Assembly (NCBI GenBank): GCA_019722365.1
Contig: JADFUC010001190.1
Span: 145,895-209,894, forward strand
DNA: 64,000 nt
Source of the DNA: Lithospermum erythrorhizon
Taxonomy: Eukaryota; Streptophyta; Magnoliopsida; Boraginales; Boraginaceae
Direction of reading: 5' to 3'
The notes under the pieces are model-generated. The model was not told the origin of the DNA and made no database searches. It worked only from the letters and a program-made list of their open reading frames with translations. A program made the position numbers and the translations under genes. Positions 13,484-26,800 of this stretch are shown here, in pieces; position 1 is the stretch's first letter, and the number at the start of each line of letters is the position of its first letter.

Positions 13484-14411
13484 TTTCCCAATATCAAACT
13501 GGACAACTTTTTGGGAAATGCCCAACAATTAATTATCAGATCGACTGTCAATAATTGTGATTATATATTACTCTCGTATTATTTGGAGGGGGGGTTGTTT
13601 TTTGGGAGGTTTGAGGTTGTGCGTTGTGAGTTGGGACTTTTTTGTCCTCAGCCTTGTTGGGCTTTTACTTTTCAGACACGTCTAGTTCCATACTATACTA
13701 ATTTCAAATACTCCTTTTTATCATTTTCAAATCGAATTATTTCTAGCATATTGACTGAAAATATATTAGAGTATCTGTCTAGTTGTATGATAAGTTTTAT
13801 ATTATGGTACAGTAGATAGTTGTGCAATCTCCTTATTATTATAGGGGTAAAGTTATGTATCATTCGATCTTCCATTTCTCACTTAGACTCAAGCCTCTTC
13901 ATAAGTGTAGGGAATAAAGTTATGTATCATTCGATCCTCCATTTCCCACTTAGACTCAAGCCTCTTCATAAGTGTCGGAAAATGTTGATATTGAATACAA
14001 GAAAAGAGATTGATAAGTGCTCCCTTACAAAAAAATGAAGTACAATCAATGTTACTCTTTAGTAAATAGGCTTTGAAGTAAAGAAATGTATTATCTTCAG
14101 TTTTACATAAGGTGAACTGAGTAAATCAATGTTACTATTTAGTAGAACGCATCAAGTCTTAGTTGGTGGCTCTAATTGTTGTTTCTTATGCCTAACTTTG
14201 ATTTTTTTGCTGCACTCCTGACTCCTGAGTTAACAGACTTACTGTCATACTATTATGTGTTGTAACTTGTAAGTAGGTGAACATCCAAGTCCTTTGCAAA
14301 CAGCAATGAATTGAAGTTATGATCTTGAAGAATGAAGACATGTAAATACAAACAAATTGCAGCGTAACAAGAAGTCATCAGGAAACTCTCTGCAAGTGCA
14401 AGACAATAAAA
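13484..14411. other. Intergenic region between importin alpha and AP-3 mu
   Basis: Contains the importin alpha 5' side and the 3' side of the AP-3 mu gene. The only structure seen is the two-copy duplication at 13849-13980. No gene. Confidence 0.5.
13849..13980. repeat. Two-copy tandem repeat, unit about 66 bp
   Basis: Two adjacent copies, each beginning TAAAGTTATGTATCATTCGA and ending CCTCTTCATAAGTGT, differ at only a few positions. Non-coding. Confidence 0.9.
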
Positions 14412-17400
14412 TCAGGACCTAACTTCATATTCTCCAGCCTTGGTGAGGGCGCGGAAACCTTTATAAGGGCGTGTAGGAACATTCTTTAGATCTAATTGAT
14501 CGATCTTCAAACCAGACAGAGCAACACCCATAATCCTGAAGCTCACTTGAAAAGTGGGAAACACATGAAGCCGCTCTAGACCTGTTTCAAGCACTAGCGT
14601 GCCAGACATTGAAGGTGTCTTGTCATTTGGGATCCTCCCTATGGACCATGAGCAAGTCTGCACAGAAAAGGCCATATTGACAAAAGAGCTTTGTGAAGTA
14701 AAATGAAGACAGTTTTATGTTATTAAACCAACCAACTCTTTGGAATTGCTGAAGCACACTCTTATGGTACTAGACCAATAATTTTCTCTGATTTATGTGA
14801 AACTATCCAATTGATAAAGATGACAGAGTAGGATTCTTTGCATAATCTCAACTTTTCCCAAACCAAATTTACAGATATAATACTGGTTCAACATCAAATA
14901 CCTTGTTAGAAAGGATGTCGACTGTTCCAAAATTGGAAATGACATCAGCTGATATAACACAAGGAGGAAGTTGGAATTGAAGGATAAGTGAGTCGATTGG
15001 CTTTCCAGGATCATTTCTTATGCCAACTAACACGCTAATACGACACGTGCCGGAGTCTGAAGTCAGCTGCGGCTTCACATATATAGGAATACTATTCAAC
15101 TTCTTGATTCTGTATAAAATAACATCATATGATCAATATATTAGAAAAGCAATTTCCATAGGTTGCACTTCGATTGATGGATTTGGCTGAGGATGGATTT
15201 TTGAATGCATGGATTCTAAATCAAAGGCAGTGAAAAGGGGAATGAAATTCATTAGTTTATTGAGTGGAATTGACATCAAAATCCATATAAAATAATAAAG
15301 ATTCAGATTAGGTATTTGAAACGTTCTCCCGAAACCATCAACCTGAATGCAATTTTAAAGTAGCAAATTGATGCCAGAATACACGCACACACAAACACTG
15401 CCGCACACACTTACCATGATAAGTTAATTACCATAATACGACTAATAATCACAATAAGTTTCTCAACATCAGATACCTGTAACTCATGAGCTTAAATTGT
15501 CCATCAGGTGGCACAAAAGATATAATTTGGCTTGATTCCCATGGTCGAAGCCGAACGCAAGGATGAAACCTTACATCATTCAATATGGAAGGATTTGCAA
15601 AAGAAAGTGTTAGATCAGGAAGACCTGAAAGTTGGGAGTTCACTTGCACTTCACCATAGACCTCACACTTCACTAGATTTCCATCTCTGAAAAGATTAGT
15701 AAACAAGCAAGCCTTAGAAGAATGAATATAATTACAAAGGCAAGTAATTTCAATCTTCAAACCTTCACCAGAGTCATGTTAAGTTAAAGGGTTGGTTCCA
15801 CCTTGCCATGCTAGGTCAGCCACAGCTTATTATATAGCACAAAATATGAGTGTAAGATGTACGAAATATAGATAACCTTTATTAAGTGCATCCAAGTACC
15901 TGTTTACAACAGCATCCATCTCTTCGACCAAATCAACATAAATCTCATTGCTGGAATGTTTGAGGTCTGTTTTTCGCCATGGTAAGCTGGACCCTGTTGC
16001 ACCTGGAAGGCTGTTACTCATGTTTGAACTGTTACCAGTAACCACACTTAAAACTTTGCTAACAATATTCGGAGGAGCTATCATCTCTCTCAGAATATTA
16101 GGCTCTGTTGTGAGGGGAAATCCATTATCAATCATTTCATCCAGAAGCTGCAAATTTTAAAAAGATTTGTGTATTCTGGTAAGTTTCATTATTGACCACG
16201 ATACACCTATTTGAATCTTTTACCAAGGAAAGATTTCACTAGTAAGGTGAGCTTATAACTTTATTCACAAACAACCAGTAGAAATCCAATATGTTGAAAG
16301 AAGTTGGTCAGGTACGATAGTGTGAATCAACAAACGACACGTAAGAAATAATGAAGAGCACTTAGATGCATGAACACATGATCAATCTCAAGCATGTTTA
16401 TGGGTATCTGAAGGAATTTACCTCATAAAAGAGGAAGCACTCTTACCATGATCCTCAAGGTAAAGTAAAACATACATTATAAATTTATACTCCCTCCGTT
16501 TTTTTTTAATTGTCATTTTAGCCCAAGATATTTGTTTGAAAATAGTTGACGTTTTAGCATAATAAATAGCACTTTTACATTTTCAATATACTTTTTTGAC
16601 TACTTTTTCTCTTTAAATTAACAACCAACCAATGATATTGTTTCAATTGATTGTCATTCTACATTTTCAATACACTTTTTGACTACTTTTTATTTTCCTT
16701 AATCTATGTGCAAATGACTAAAACAAGTAAACAACAACTAAAAAAACCTGGAGGGAGTAAGTTATAACGATATACCTCATATACAATTACAAAGTTGTCC
16801 TTTATCACATCTTCATTCAAGCCCCCGAGATAATCTGACAGCACATCACCTACTCTGCAAAGGAACTACAAACCTAATAATCAGTTATTATACATTCCAC
16901 TGCTTGTCAAGCACCATGTGCCTTCTACAGCATAATGGAAATATTGTTACCACATCGTTTTCAGTCTCAATGATCTAAACTAGTTAGTAACCTTAAACTA
17001 ATACGTACATCTTTTTCCAAGAACTCCACGAGTCAATGTTATAAAAGAGATGCTCAATTCCTCATTAAATATTTCTTACGCACTTGCTTTACTCAGGAAA
17101 CGAAAAAACTAGCAGTTAACACTAACAACTCTAAACACTCACTCATTAGAGTTTATCGTTTTGTGGAATATAGACATGATTTAATGTGTCATATTATGTG
17201 TGACGGATAATTAGAGAACGATAGGGGATAAAGGCTCCCCTCCCCCAAAAAAAATGATGATGATAAAATCCCCGACCAAACTGGACTTCTATCAGGGATC
17301 ACTTCTGGAAGTTGTGGCAGATCCCCCCCAGGAGTCTTCCTTCACTCTACTAAACAGTACGCCAATGTAGTAACAAAACATTCCAATACATACTATCGAT

Positions 17401-18192
17401 ATAAGTTCTGAATTAGTTGCTATGTGTGTAATTCTCGAGCATAGAATGTGAAAAATAAAATATATCTTAATAAAACAGAGAGATAATTGAACACGGGTTC
17501 TCAAAAACTCACCTCTATCGCCATCAGAGGTGGCATTTCCACTTGGGTGCAAGCCAGAAATGTGGTTCCTTCACGAACAACTTGAAAAATGTAGTGCGTG
17601 GGGGAAGTAATCACTGGTAAATGCTGCCATATCCCAACATCAAAACCAGACTAACTAGATCAGCTCTAAAATACAGGTCCACGCAGAATTGTAATAAAAT
17701 TGAAGACTGTCCCACAAACAGAGTGAAAGGGGAAACTGAAACTATGACATGATACGACTCTGGAATAAAAACAAGAACAATTATACCTTAAAAGAATCAC
17801 CTTGAGCAATTGATTGATCCCAAAACCAAGCACAAATAGACCGATCTACTCGGTGCCCAGTCAGCTGTTTCTCTAGCATTACTTCCCTGTAATTGTATAT
17901 ACATTACACAGACTTGATAACTATTTATGTTTCTTCTGATTTAGATTGGTCAATTATACAATTGAAAAGATTCAATCTTTATCTAATTACTATGATTAGA
18001 ACATCAAATCGAACAGGAATTGAGCTCAAACATGGCCAAAAGATAAAGGTGTAAAATATATCATTGAATCTTTATATAATTAGTGTGATTAAAACATTAA
18101 ATAGTAATGAAATTGAGCTGAAACATAAGTAAAAGATAAAATGGAGAAACATAATACCCAGAATCTGAAAGAAGAAAAATGCACTGCAACAT
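14412..18192 (-). CDS. AP3M: AP-3 complex subunit mu
   Basis: Medium chain of the AP-3 adaptor, which sorts membrane cargo to the vacuole by binding tyrosine signals. Eight exons are read: 18192-18158, 17886-17787, 17623-17513, 16865-16776, 16147-15900, 15686-15477, 15109-14902 and 14657-14412. They give 415 residues, the normal size. The N-terminal longin-like domain starts MLQCIFLLSDSGEVMLEKQL and continues with HRVDRSICAWFWDQ and FLCRVGDVLSDYLGG. A linker with LLDEMIDNGFPLTTEPNIL and PPNIVSKVLSVVTG follows. The C-terminal mu-homology domain (from about residue 195) contains VKCEVYGEVQVNSQL, PDLTLSFANPSI, FHPCVRLRPWE and the end GFRALTKAGEYEV. The small first exon and its weak start context are supported by exact homology of its 11 residues. 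Intron 4 holds a Stowaway MITE and intron 1 a diverged tandem duplication. Confidence 0.93.
16490..16757. mobile_element. Complete Stowaway (Tc1/mariner-type) MITE in AP-3 mu intron 4
   Basis: 268 bp, flanked by TA on each side (16488-16489 and 16758-16759). The ends are inverted: CTCCCTCCGTTTTTTTTTAA on the left against the reverse complement CTCCCTCCAGGTTTTTTTAG on the right. The CTCCCTCCGT start and TA target are the hallmark of the family. No coding capacity. It lies in an intron between exons 16865-16776 and 16147-15900 and leaves the splice sites intact. Confidence 0.9.
17966..18142. repeat. Diverged tandem duplication in AP-3 mu intron 1, unit about 95 bp
   Basis: Two copies in a row: one starts CAATCTTTATCTAATTACTA (about 17971) and the other GAATCTTTATATAATTAGTG (about 18065). 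Both continue through ATTGAGCT and end AAAAGATAAA. Similarity is clear, with about one change in five. Confidence 0.75.
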
Positions 18193-21100
18193 CTTTGTCT
18201 TCTCTTCAACAATTTCCAATTCAGGTTTTATTGTTAGTGTTATCGAGTCCACTACCGAATAATCATTTTGTTTTGGATATTGTGCAATTTCTTCTACTTT
18301 ATTGTGTTTACCATATTTTATTTTAGGGTTTGTTGACCGACTATTTTATTTTAATGATTTTTAAAGTTGCCCATTTTTATTTTAAAATAATATTTTATAG
18401 ATTAAACGAATATTTTATTTAAAACAATAAAGTAATCCTTTGTTACTAAATGGAAGTTGAACGACTTGTACTTGAACTCATGTACTTTCCTGGCTCAATA
18501 CTCATACCACTTGAGAAGGACCATCTATTTATAAAATATAAACATTACACAATTAATCTGGATCTTCATTGATATGCAACATTCATAGAGACACAATTGA
18601 TTAGTACAGCACAAACCAATGAACAAGAATGCAAAACCAAAGTATAATAAGCAAAACATCTGTTAAGACTTGCGATAAATCTACAACCGTAAAAGTTCAT
18701 TGCTCTTCATTTCTTCTAAGCCTGTAAAACAAGAAGACGGAACTATAAGAAAAGACGAACAAGGAAAACCATAAACATTACTTGTACCTATTGCGTTTGC
18801 TTTAATGATATTTTCATCTATATAACGTTCAAGAGAATTTGCCAATTGTGAGTGTTTCTCAACTCTACCTTGTTAGCAATGTTGTTGTTGAGCCAATTTA
18901 ATCCTCGTAGAGTCCTCTTCAGAAGTGCACATGTACTCTGAATATACCTGAGAAAAGTATAAAGAAGTCATCAGCGGACCCATAGAGAGGTGAAGGGGGG
19001 GAGACGGACAAGCGACGTTGATGTAGGGGAGGAAGTCCGATGGTCAGCAGCCTTCATGGCATTAGAAGATCTTGTTTGTTTGCAAACACAAGCAAACAAG
19101 ACGTATAGATCAATTATTTCAACATAGATATACGGTTTTTTTATCACAAGGTAACAAATGAAAATATTTAATAGAATATTTACCTCTGAAATTTGATAAT
19201 ATTGATATTTATAAAATATCTTTTCTTGTTTTCAATGAAGTATTATATTTTATTTCCAAATTAAAATTTTAACATATTCCTGGGCACATTATAAATGAAA
19301 AATTCTAAACAATGAATTTAAGTATTAGAAAAAAACATCAAGTGAAACAACAATGATGCATTATCCTTCGTAATGATGAATTAAATAATTATCTTGTCTA
19401 CTTATAGTCGGTATCTTATAATAGTTAAAAATATTTATATACCTATTTTTCATACTAATGCATATTTTTCTTATAATAAGAGACTTCGCTTGGGACAAGT
19501 TATATCATAGAAGATGGAAAGATGGGGAAGGTATTAAAGAGGTAACTCTCATTTATAGGAAGACATTTTTATCCTTCATATAAAATATTACATAAAAATT
19601 ACTTCATTTTCTTTTAAAGAGAAGCTCAACATTCTCCACTTCAATTCATAAAGAATAACTCTAAGCCACTTAAAATTTTCAAATTTCAATCAAAAAAACT
19701 AGAGAACTAAAATTTGAATGATTTTTATTGATTTGAAATGATATTGCAATATTTTTCTCGCCTCGCGGATATTCAAAGATAGAGTAACAACCATAAACTT
19801 ATGTTTTTTATATCAATCTTCCGGTAAAAGTTTGTCGATGTTTGTTTGATAAATACTCCTTAGATGGCTTCCATAACTTGTCTTTATTTATTTTCTCCTG
19901 CATTAGTATTTTGTTTATGCCTCACTGCCTGAGTTACGTTTGTAGATTCAAGCATAGTAAAGTTTAGCCTTCTGCCTTTTTGTCTAGGACCACATAACGT
20001 GGAAGCCAGCAAGGCGAAGCTAGCCTTTTTGTAACATAATACGTAAAGATTCGTCAGCATTCATTTTGATTGTTCGAGAAAATCTAGCAAGAGTTATAAC
20101 TTATTGAAGTAGAAGAAAATCATACTGGGAGCTTGCTAATTATTCTGAGAGAATTGTGAGAGATAATTATTAAGAGAGAGAATGTAATTATAATAATGAA
20201 TCAAAATACTCTAAACTAAACTATTTGTATGAAAGGGCATTATAGTAAATTCATCCTATTTTTTGGTATAGAGAAGTATTTTTTTGATGCGTAAAGTAGC
20301 TCCCTTTATTTAATTTGTGTTTATTTTCATTAATGGTATACTAATTACGATGAATAAATGATTTACTTATTTAAAATGGTTATCAAAATTATAATAGGTA
20401 TACAATTCTATCAGGCAAACCTACACTATATGAAAAAGTTAGAGTGCGACTTAGCATTCTAATTTGTTACTAATTATATTACACAATTTTGAATATACCC
20501 TTATGTTAAATTTGATTGTCAATGGGTAAAAGTGAACGAAGAGCAATACTCATTCTATACAAAATATATATCGGTAAATAATTAAAGCCAATGATCAAAT
20601 TGACCAATTATCTAAAGTATAGGATGTGAGATAAATTCTTAAAACAAATATTGTAAATACTAAAAATGAGAAAGTAATAAGTGCATCAAACCCATGTTAA
20701 AGAAATGATCCCGATCCTCTATCAACGGGTATCTCAATCGTGCGACATACCAACAAGAATAAAAACACATATATAAGAATTAAATATAACTAACTTTTAA
20801 TATTAAATAATCAATTAAATATTAACACATGCAGTAATTACGTGAAGCTTATGCTGACAAAATCGGTATTTATGCCATGACGCTGACATGATGCAAGAAG
20901 CAAAGTACTACTCTACCGGAATTCTCACTCCAAGTCAAAGTACAATTTTTAAGAGAGATGACTAAATCTTATTCCTGGATTACCTGAACTATTTCACGAT
21001 TCCAAATAGGCCCATAAAGTTTTTAATATTTCAAATAAGTACCCAGAGGGATTTTGACATTTGAACTTTTGAAAAAAAAATCTTAAGCACTTGAACTCCA

Positions 21101-23835
21101 CAATAATGTAAACATAAGAAATGCATACTTTAAATATATTACGCTTTTGTGGGTCATTTTAAATAACAAATACTTAATTCAGTCAATATCAATTTTAATT
21201 AATTGGGGCATTCAACTCTCTGCACCCCACCCTAACCCTTACTCCCACTATTGGGCTTAATAATTTTGGCCAACATTAATAATAATGGTGAGGAAGGGAC
21301 GTTCAACATGTCCCCACATGTAATTATGCAATGATTTCGTTTAACTGTTATGTACTTTGTGGATATCAATATATGATAATGTCATGCTACATCAAAACAA
21401 GTTATACACAAAGTCTAAGGTCGTAGAATGAAGTGAGGAAAAGCCATGAATGTAGTTGTCAAAGTCACAAGTACCATATCGAAAAACTACTGACATTTCA
21501 AGGCGCTTTAATATAATTACAATATCCACGCCTAAGAATCGGGAAGTTCTTACTCTTTATTCTCTCTCCTATAAATAGTCTCACTCTCTCTAGGAAAGGA
21601 TATTAGAAAAAGGGGTTTATATATAAATTTATATATTAAAAGTTTAGTCAAATATTATTTCCACCACTTAATCATGCGCAGAAGACCTCCCTTCTATTTT
21701 CTCCTTCAAAAAGCGAAGTTTCAGCCCTACACCATTCCAAAATTACTTATCCTCGGATGACATATTTATCTATCGTCGGATGATATATTTACATATCATC
21801 GGGTGACATATTTACACCGTCGGATGATACATTTACATATCGTCGGATGACATATTTAAATCACTACCGTAGACTTCGGCTAATCTTAGAACACCCGGAA
21901 AGGTCATTTATATTCATATATACCACTTGCTGTCACCACCGCCAGTGCGCACATCGCCGTGAAACTCGTACAATATATATCCACGCTTACTCACATATCG
22001 CTGTCGATTTATTTTCTTTAGATGCGATGTACCCTGCCTCCTACCCGCTCTAACTTAAAGATCGGAGAGTCTTCTCTGGCACACCTCCGACAAGCAGTGT
22101 GTTGTAACCGGGAGACGAATCGAAATATTGAAGAAGACCGTAACCTTTATTTACAAGTGCCTTTAACTCTACGTGATGCATAATCTAATTTTGATTGATG
22201 AGGTAAATCACCTTCATTTTTTACCTCAACACCAACAATACACTACCACCATCACCTCACTATCCCCTACCCCCACCTCACCACCTCCATTAAAAAACGG
22301 AACCAAGGGAGTATATTTACAATCTCTTATTCTCTTAAATCCACTCATGTAACGCCTGTGCTCAGAATAATCTTCATTCCAATTCACAACAAAATGGACC
22401 AAAATCCTAGAAATCAACAACAAAACCATTCTGATACATTAGGCGAATAAATAGTCAAAATAATTAGCACCGCCTCCCCAATTTGTATGTTTTAAAGTTA
22501 TTTTGGTATCTATATTACAAAATGATTCAGATTCTATACCTTTCAATTTCCACCATAGCCACTATAGCATAAGTGATGAAAACATTTTCGCATATTCTTT
22601 ATGAGACAAATTAAAAAGGTGTCCTTTTGAATATTTTAGTATATGTTGGCAAATAGCACGCAGTAACATTTCTCTTGGTACTTTTGTTTTATCTTTAGAA
22701 AATGCTAAGTTCTTGAAATATTATATGGCTTTGTTTCGCTGAGGATTTTGGCTGAGCTGCTTATATCTCTAGACGGCGTATATACCTGGCTGTGTACGAA
22801 GCCGAGGCCTATCAACCCGAAGTTCTGGTAAATGGAGGACAATGCGATGCAAAAGGATGGATTCCAATGGCGTAGAAACAAGGCCAAGATGATGTTTTAT
22901 TTTATTTTTAATTAATTAAAATTGATATTGATTCAATTAATTGTTTGTTATTTAAAAATAACCTATAAAATGTAATATATTTAAAATATTCGTTTTGCCT
23001 TTATGTTTATTGTTATAGTGGAATTCAGATGTTAAATTTTTTTTTTCCCAAAAGTTTAGGTATCAAAAATATTTTTTAAGTATTTGAAATATTAAAAATT
23101 TTAAATGTTTATTTGAAATGATGAAAATAGTTCAATCGCCGAAATGAAATTTAATCAATAAAAATTCGTGCCCGATACTTCCAAGTTTTCATTTCCTTTT
23201 TATGTGGTCATAAATTCATAATTGGTCAAAATAAAAGTAGTCCATTTTGAAAAAAGAAATAAAATGCAGGACTGCAATAAGAATAATAGTGTACTCGTGA
23301 TAAACCTAAGTAGAGATACTCATGACAATAATTTTTATTATTAATATTTTTGATTGAGCCTAATACCCAAGCCGCTTACGTTATGTCATCTCGAGATTTA
23401 CTGTGAGGTCATGAGTTCGATTTTCACTATCAACAATTTCGACTAATCATTGATGTAGAATAGCTTAATATAATTTACTTAATCTGTGTAGTTTTGCAGC
23501 ATCATTTACTAATACACACTTAAATAGTTGTGGTTGCTAATTTCAAGTGTACTTGTACCGAACGACAAGTAGTACAATGATAATAAACCAGTAAATAATC
23601 CAACCATCTTCCCTAATTCTCTCATTTCTTCTTCACAAAGTCAACAATAAAGTCAAGATCAACTCCTATGTCAAATGTTGACCACTATTAAGTCTCCTCT
23701 TCTTCTATCCAAACCTCTGTGATGCTTTTATCCTCCTCCACCTACTAATTATCACAATTATATATTAAACCACAATTGTACATTAAACCACAATTATTAA
23801 CCAACAAAAAAATATAATTTTATATACATAATTCG
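18193..23835. other. Long AT-rich intergenic region
   Basis: No gene is supported. It holds the AP-3 mu promoter side, a short tandem repeat at about 21747-21860, and the promoter side of the NYN gene. A stretch at about 23395-23420 resembles a pol III B box (AGTTCGATTTTC), which could belong to a SINE, but no A box or tail was found. The open frames at 21847-22053 and 22705-22887 show no recognisable domain. Confidence 0.4.
21747..21860. repeat. Short tandem repeat, unit about 27 bp, about five copies
   Basis: The phrase CGTCGGATGACATATTTACA recurs with small changes (CCTCGGATGACATATTTATC, CGTCGGATGATATATTTACA, CATCGGGTGACATATTTACA and so on) about five times in a row. Non-coding. Confidence 0.85.
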
Positions 23836-26800
23836 ATGGGTGGTGCAGGCGGAAACGGCGGAGGGGGTGGTGGTGGAGGAGGAGGGGCGGCGGAGGGGTT
23901 GTATGCATCTGCTAAGATTTCAGTTTGGTGGGATATAGAGAACTGCCACGTGCCCAAAGTGTGTGAGCCTCACTCGATTGCTCAGAATATAAGCTCTGCT
24001 TTAGTCAAGATGAATTATTGTGGGCCTATATCCATATCAGCCTATGGAGACACCACACGTATCTCAAATTCTGTTCAGCAGGCTCTTAACAGCACTGGGA
24101 TAGCTCTTAATCATGTTCCTGCTGGTATTTTTTGAAAATTCGGGTTTTGACTTGTTGATAATTGGATCAAATATATGGTTTTGTGTGTGTATTTTACTTG
24201 AGTATGATGATAAATTGGATAAAGTTGTGTTCTTTACTGAGATTGGATTGTTTATTATGAGATCTAGAGTGATTTCAGTTGTTGGTAGTGGTATTAATCA
24301 TGTTCCTGCAGGTAGCTTTTTGTTCTGTGGTGTGGATTGAAATAGGGGTTTTGAGTTGTTGAAAATTTTAATTTTTTGTGTGGGTTTAACTTGATTATGA
24401 GGATTAATTGGATAAAGTTATGTTCTTTAACGAGATTGGATTGTTTATCATGAGATCCAGAGTAATTTCAGTTATCGATAGTGGTATCAGATAATTTTTT
24501 GCTCTGTGGTGTAGATTGAAATTGGGGCTTTGAGTTGTTGAAAAGTTAGATGAAATCTGTGAAAAATATTTATGTATGTTTAACTTAATTATGACTATTA
24601 ACTGGTTAAAGCTGTGTTCTTTAATGAGATTGGATTGTTTTACTATGAGATCTAGGGTGATTTCAGTCATTGATAGTGGTTTCTAGTAAAAGGATAAGTT
24701 GGAGATGGATGATCATTTTGTTCTGTTGAATTGCTTCTCATGTTCTCCTCATCTGTTTTAACATAGGGTTTTTGAAATAATTTGGTCAAACTGTATGTGA
24801 ATGTATGACATTATTGTGGATGATCGAGTAATCTCTAAAAAGCTGTGGTCAGAACTGAGCTTCTATGAGCTTAAAGGCGAGAGATTGATGAAACTTAAGT
24901 GGCTGATTTTGTTATCAGATATGAGATTTAATGGTTGAGAATTTGATTTAATTGTTCTCTTCGGGGATGTTCAGATGATGTGTTATATATGATTGTTTTA
25001 ATGGGAAAAAAAAGTGTTTGTGAAGTGATGTCTACTTTCTGAGTGTTTTAAGTGGGTTGATATAAGTGTTTAGAGTTCATTTATGCTTTATACTAGCATA
25101 GTACAATAAAATTGCTACCCATGTATCAAATAAATGGTATAAACATAATAGCACATTTGCACTAGGTCAACAAATTTCCCCTTTTTTTGTGAAAAGTGAA
25201 GGTAGAAATGAAATGGAGTACATGTTTAGTGACCCTGTAACTTGTTTTGTTCTTTAATTGGATCTAATGTGTACTCTGTTCAATTTCTATAGGTGTTAAA
25301 GATGCAAGTGACAAGAAAATTTTGGTGGACATGTTGTTCTGGGCAGTCGATAATCCCGCACCTGCAAATTATTTATTAATATCTGGCGATCGCGATTTTT
25401 CGAATGCGCTCCATCAGTTGCGCATGCGTAGGTATAACATTCTACTAGCACAACCTCAAAAAGCATCTGCACCGTTACTTGCTGCTGCAAAGACTGTATG
25501 GCTTTGGACAAGCCTTGTTAATGGAGGGCCACCAGTCACAGATGGTGAACCTTCCCAGTTTGCCAGTAATAGCTATGCATCTTTCTCCAGTACCGACTCA
25601 CTAATTTCACATATCCCTAACTGCCCTCCAATGAACCAATTTGACGAGTATGATAGTTCTGGAAGTCCAACATTGGGAAATCAGAGGTTTCCAAATATGG
25701 GATGGGGCACTGACCTTAAGCATAAAGGAAAGCAAATGCAGAGAAACATGATGCAACAGCCTATCGTATCTAGAAATTCTACTGCAGTGGTTGGTACCCA
25801 CGAAAATCTTAACAATGGGGACTTTTATCAACAAGGGAATGGACATCACCCGAAGCAGTTCAATAACTATCAGAATGTTTCTGGTCCGCAAAGAGTTCTT
25901 TCAAATGTACCTCCACCAAACTTCAACCCTAACCTTGATTTGTCCTATGGTAATAACAACAGGCCTCAAAGCTCTCAACAAAATGTTCATCCTCCTCCAC
26001 CAAGGCAAAACAGTCTACCTGTTCCACTACCATTGGCACAAGGAGGTCCATTTCCACCTCATACAAATGTGCACCCGTCACAGGTTATACGTCCGAAACT
26101 GGAAACACCCGGGTTTATATCTGGTACTTTATCAAATGCAGCAGATATAAACAATCTTAAAATTCATGATCACCCTGGCAATGGTCATACTCTTACTCAA
26201 TCATGGAATGTTGCAGAGCAGAGACACGATCATGTTAAAGAACCTATGAATCATGGGAACTTAAATGGACCTCAGAGAGGACATAATGTACGACAGAAGT
26301 CTCAAGGTTATCGTGAGACACAAGCTAATGCTACAGATTTTACACCACCAATGACTCAGCCACTAGCAACAACCAATACACCTGGTAGTAGTACTTCGGG
26401 AGCGCCTGGAAGTGTAAAACCTCCTGAATATGTACAAGGTCTTATTGGAGTTATTTTGCTTGCATTGAACACCCTAAAAAATGAGAAAATTATGCCCACC
26501 GAAACAAACATTGCTGATTGCATTCGATACGGGGATTTTAAGCATCGCAATGCTAATGTTAAGAAGGCTTTGGATAGTGCTGTTGAGCAACAACTGGTTA
26601 TAAAGCAGAATTTAGGTTCTTTGGAACTATATGTCGGTAAGAACGAGAAACTTTGGAAGTGTGTGAATCCTATTGGTAGTAATCTAAAACAGTACCCAAA
26701 AGCAAATTGGGTTGAAATTCAGAAGTTTTTGTCTTCCTCCGCTGGACGATCTGCAATATTGGCTAGTCAGTGCAAGTAAGACACGCTGATCAGTGACGAT

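Noticed and set aside
22705..22887. 60-codon minus-strand frame with a plausible start
   Set aside because: Too short, no known motif and no flanking exon signals.
23395..23420. pol III B-box-like AGTTCGATTTTC suggesting a tRNA or SINE
   Set aside because: No A box at the right distance, no cloverleaf and no tail or target duplication were found.
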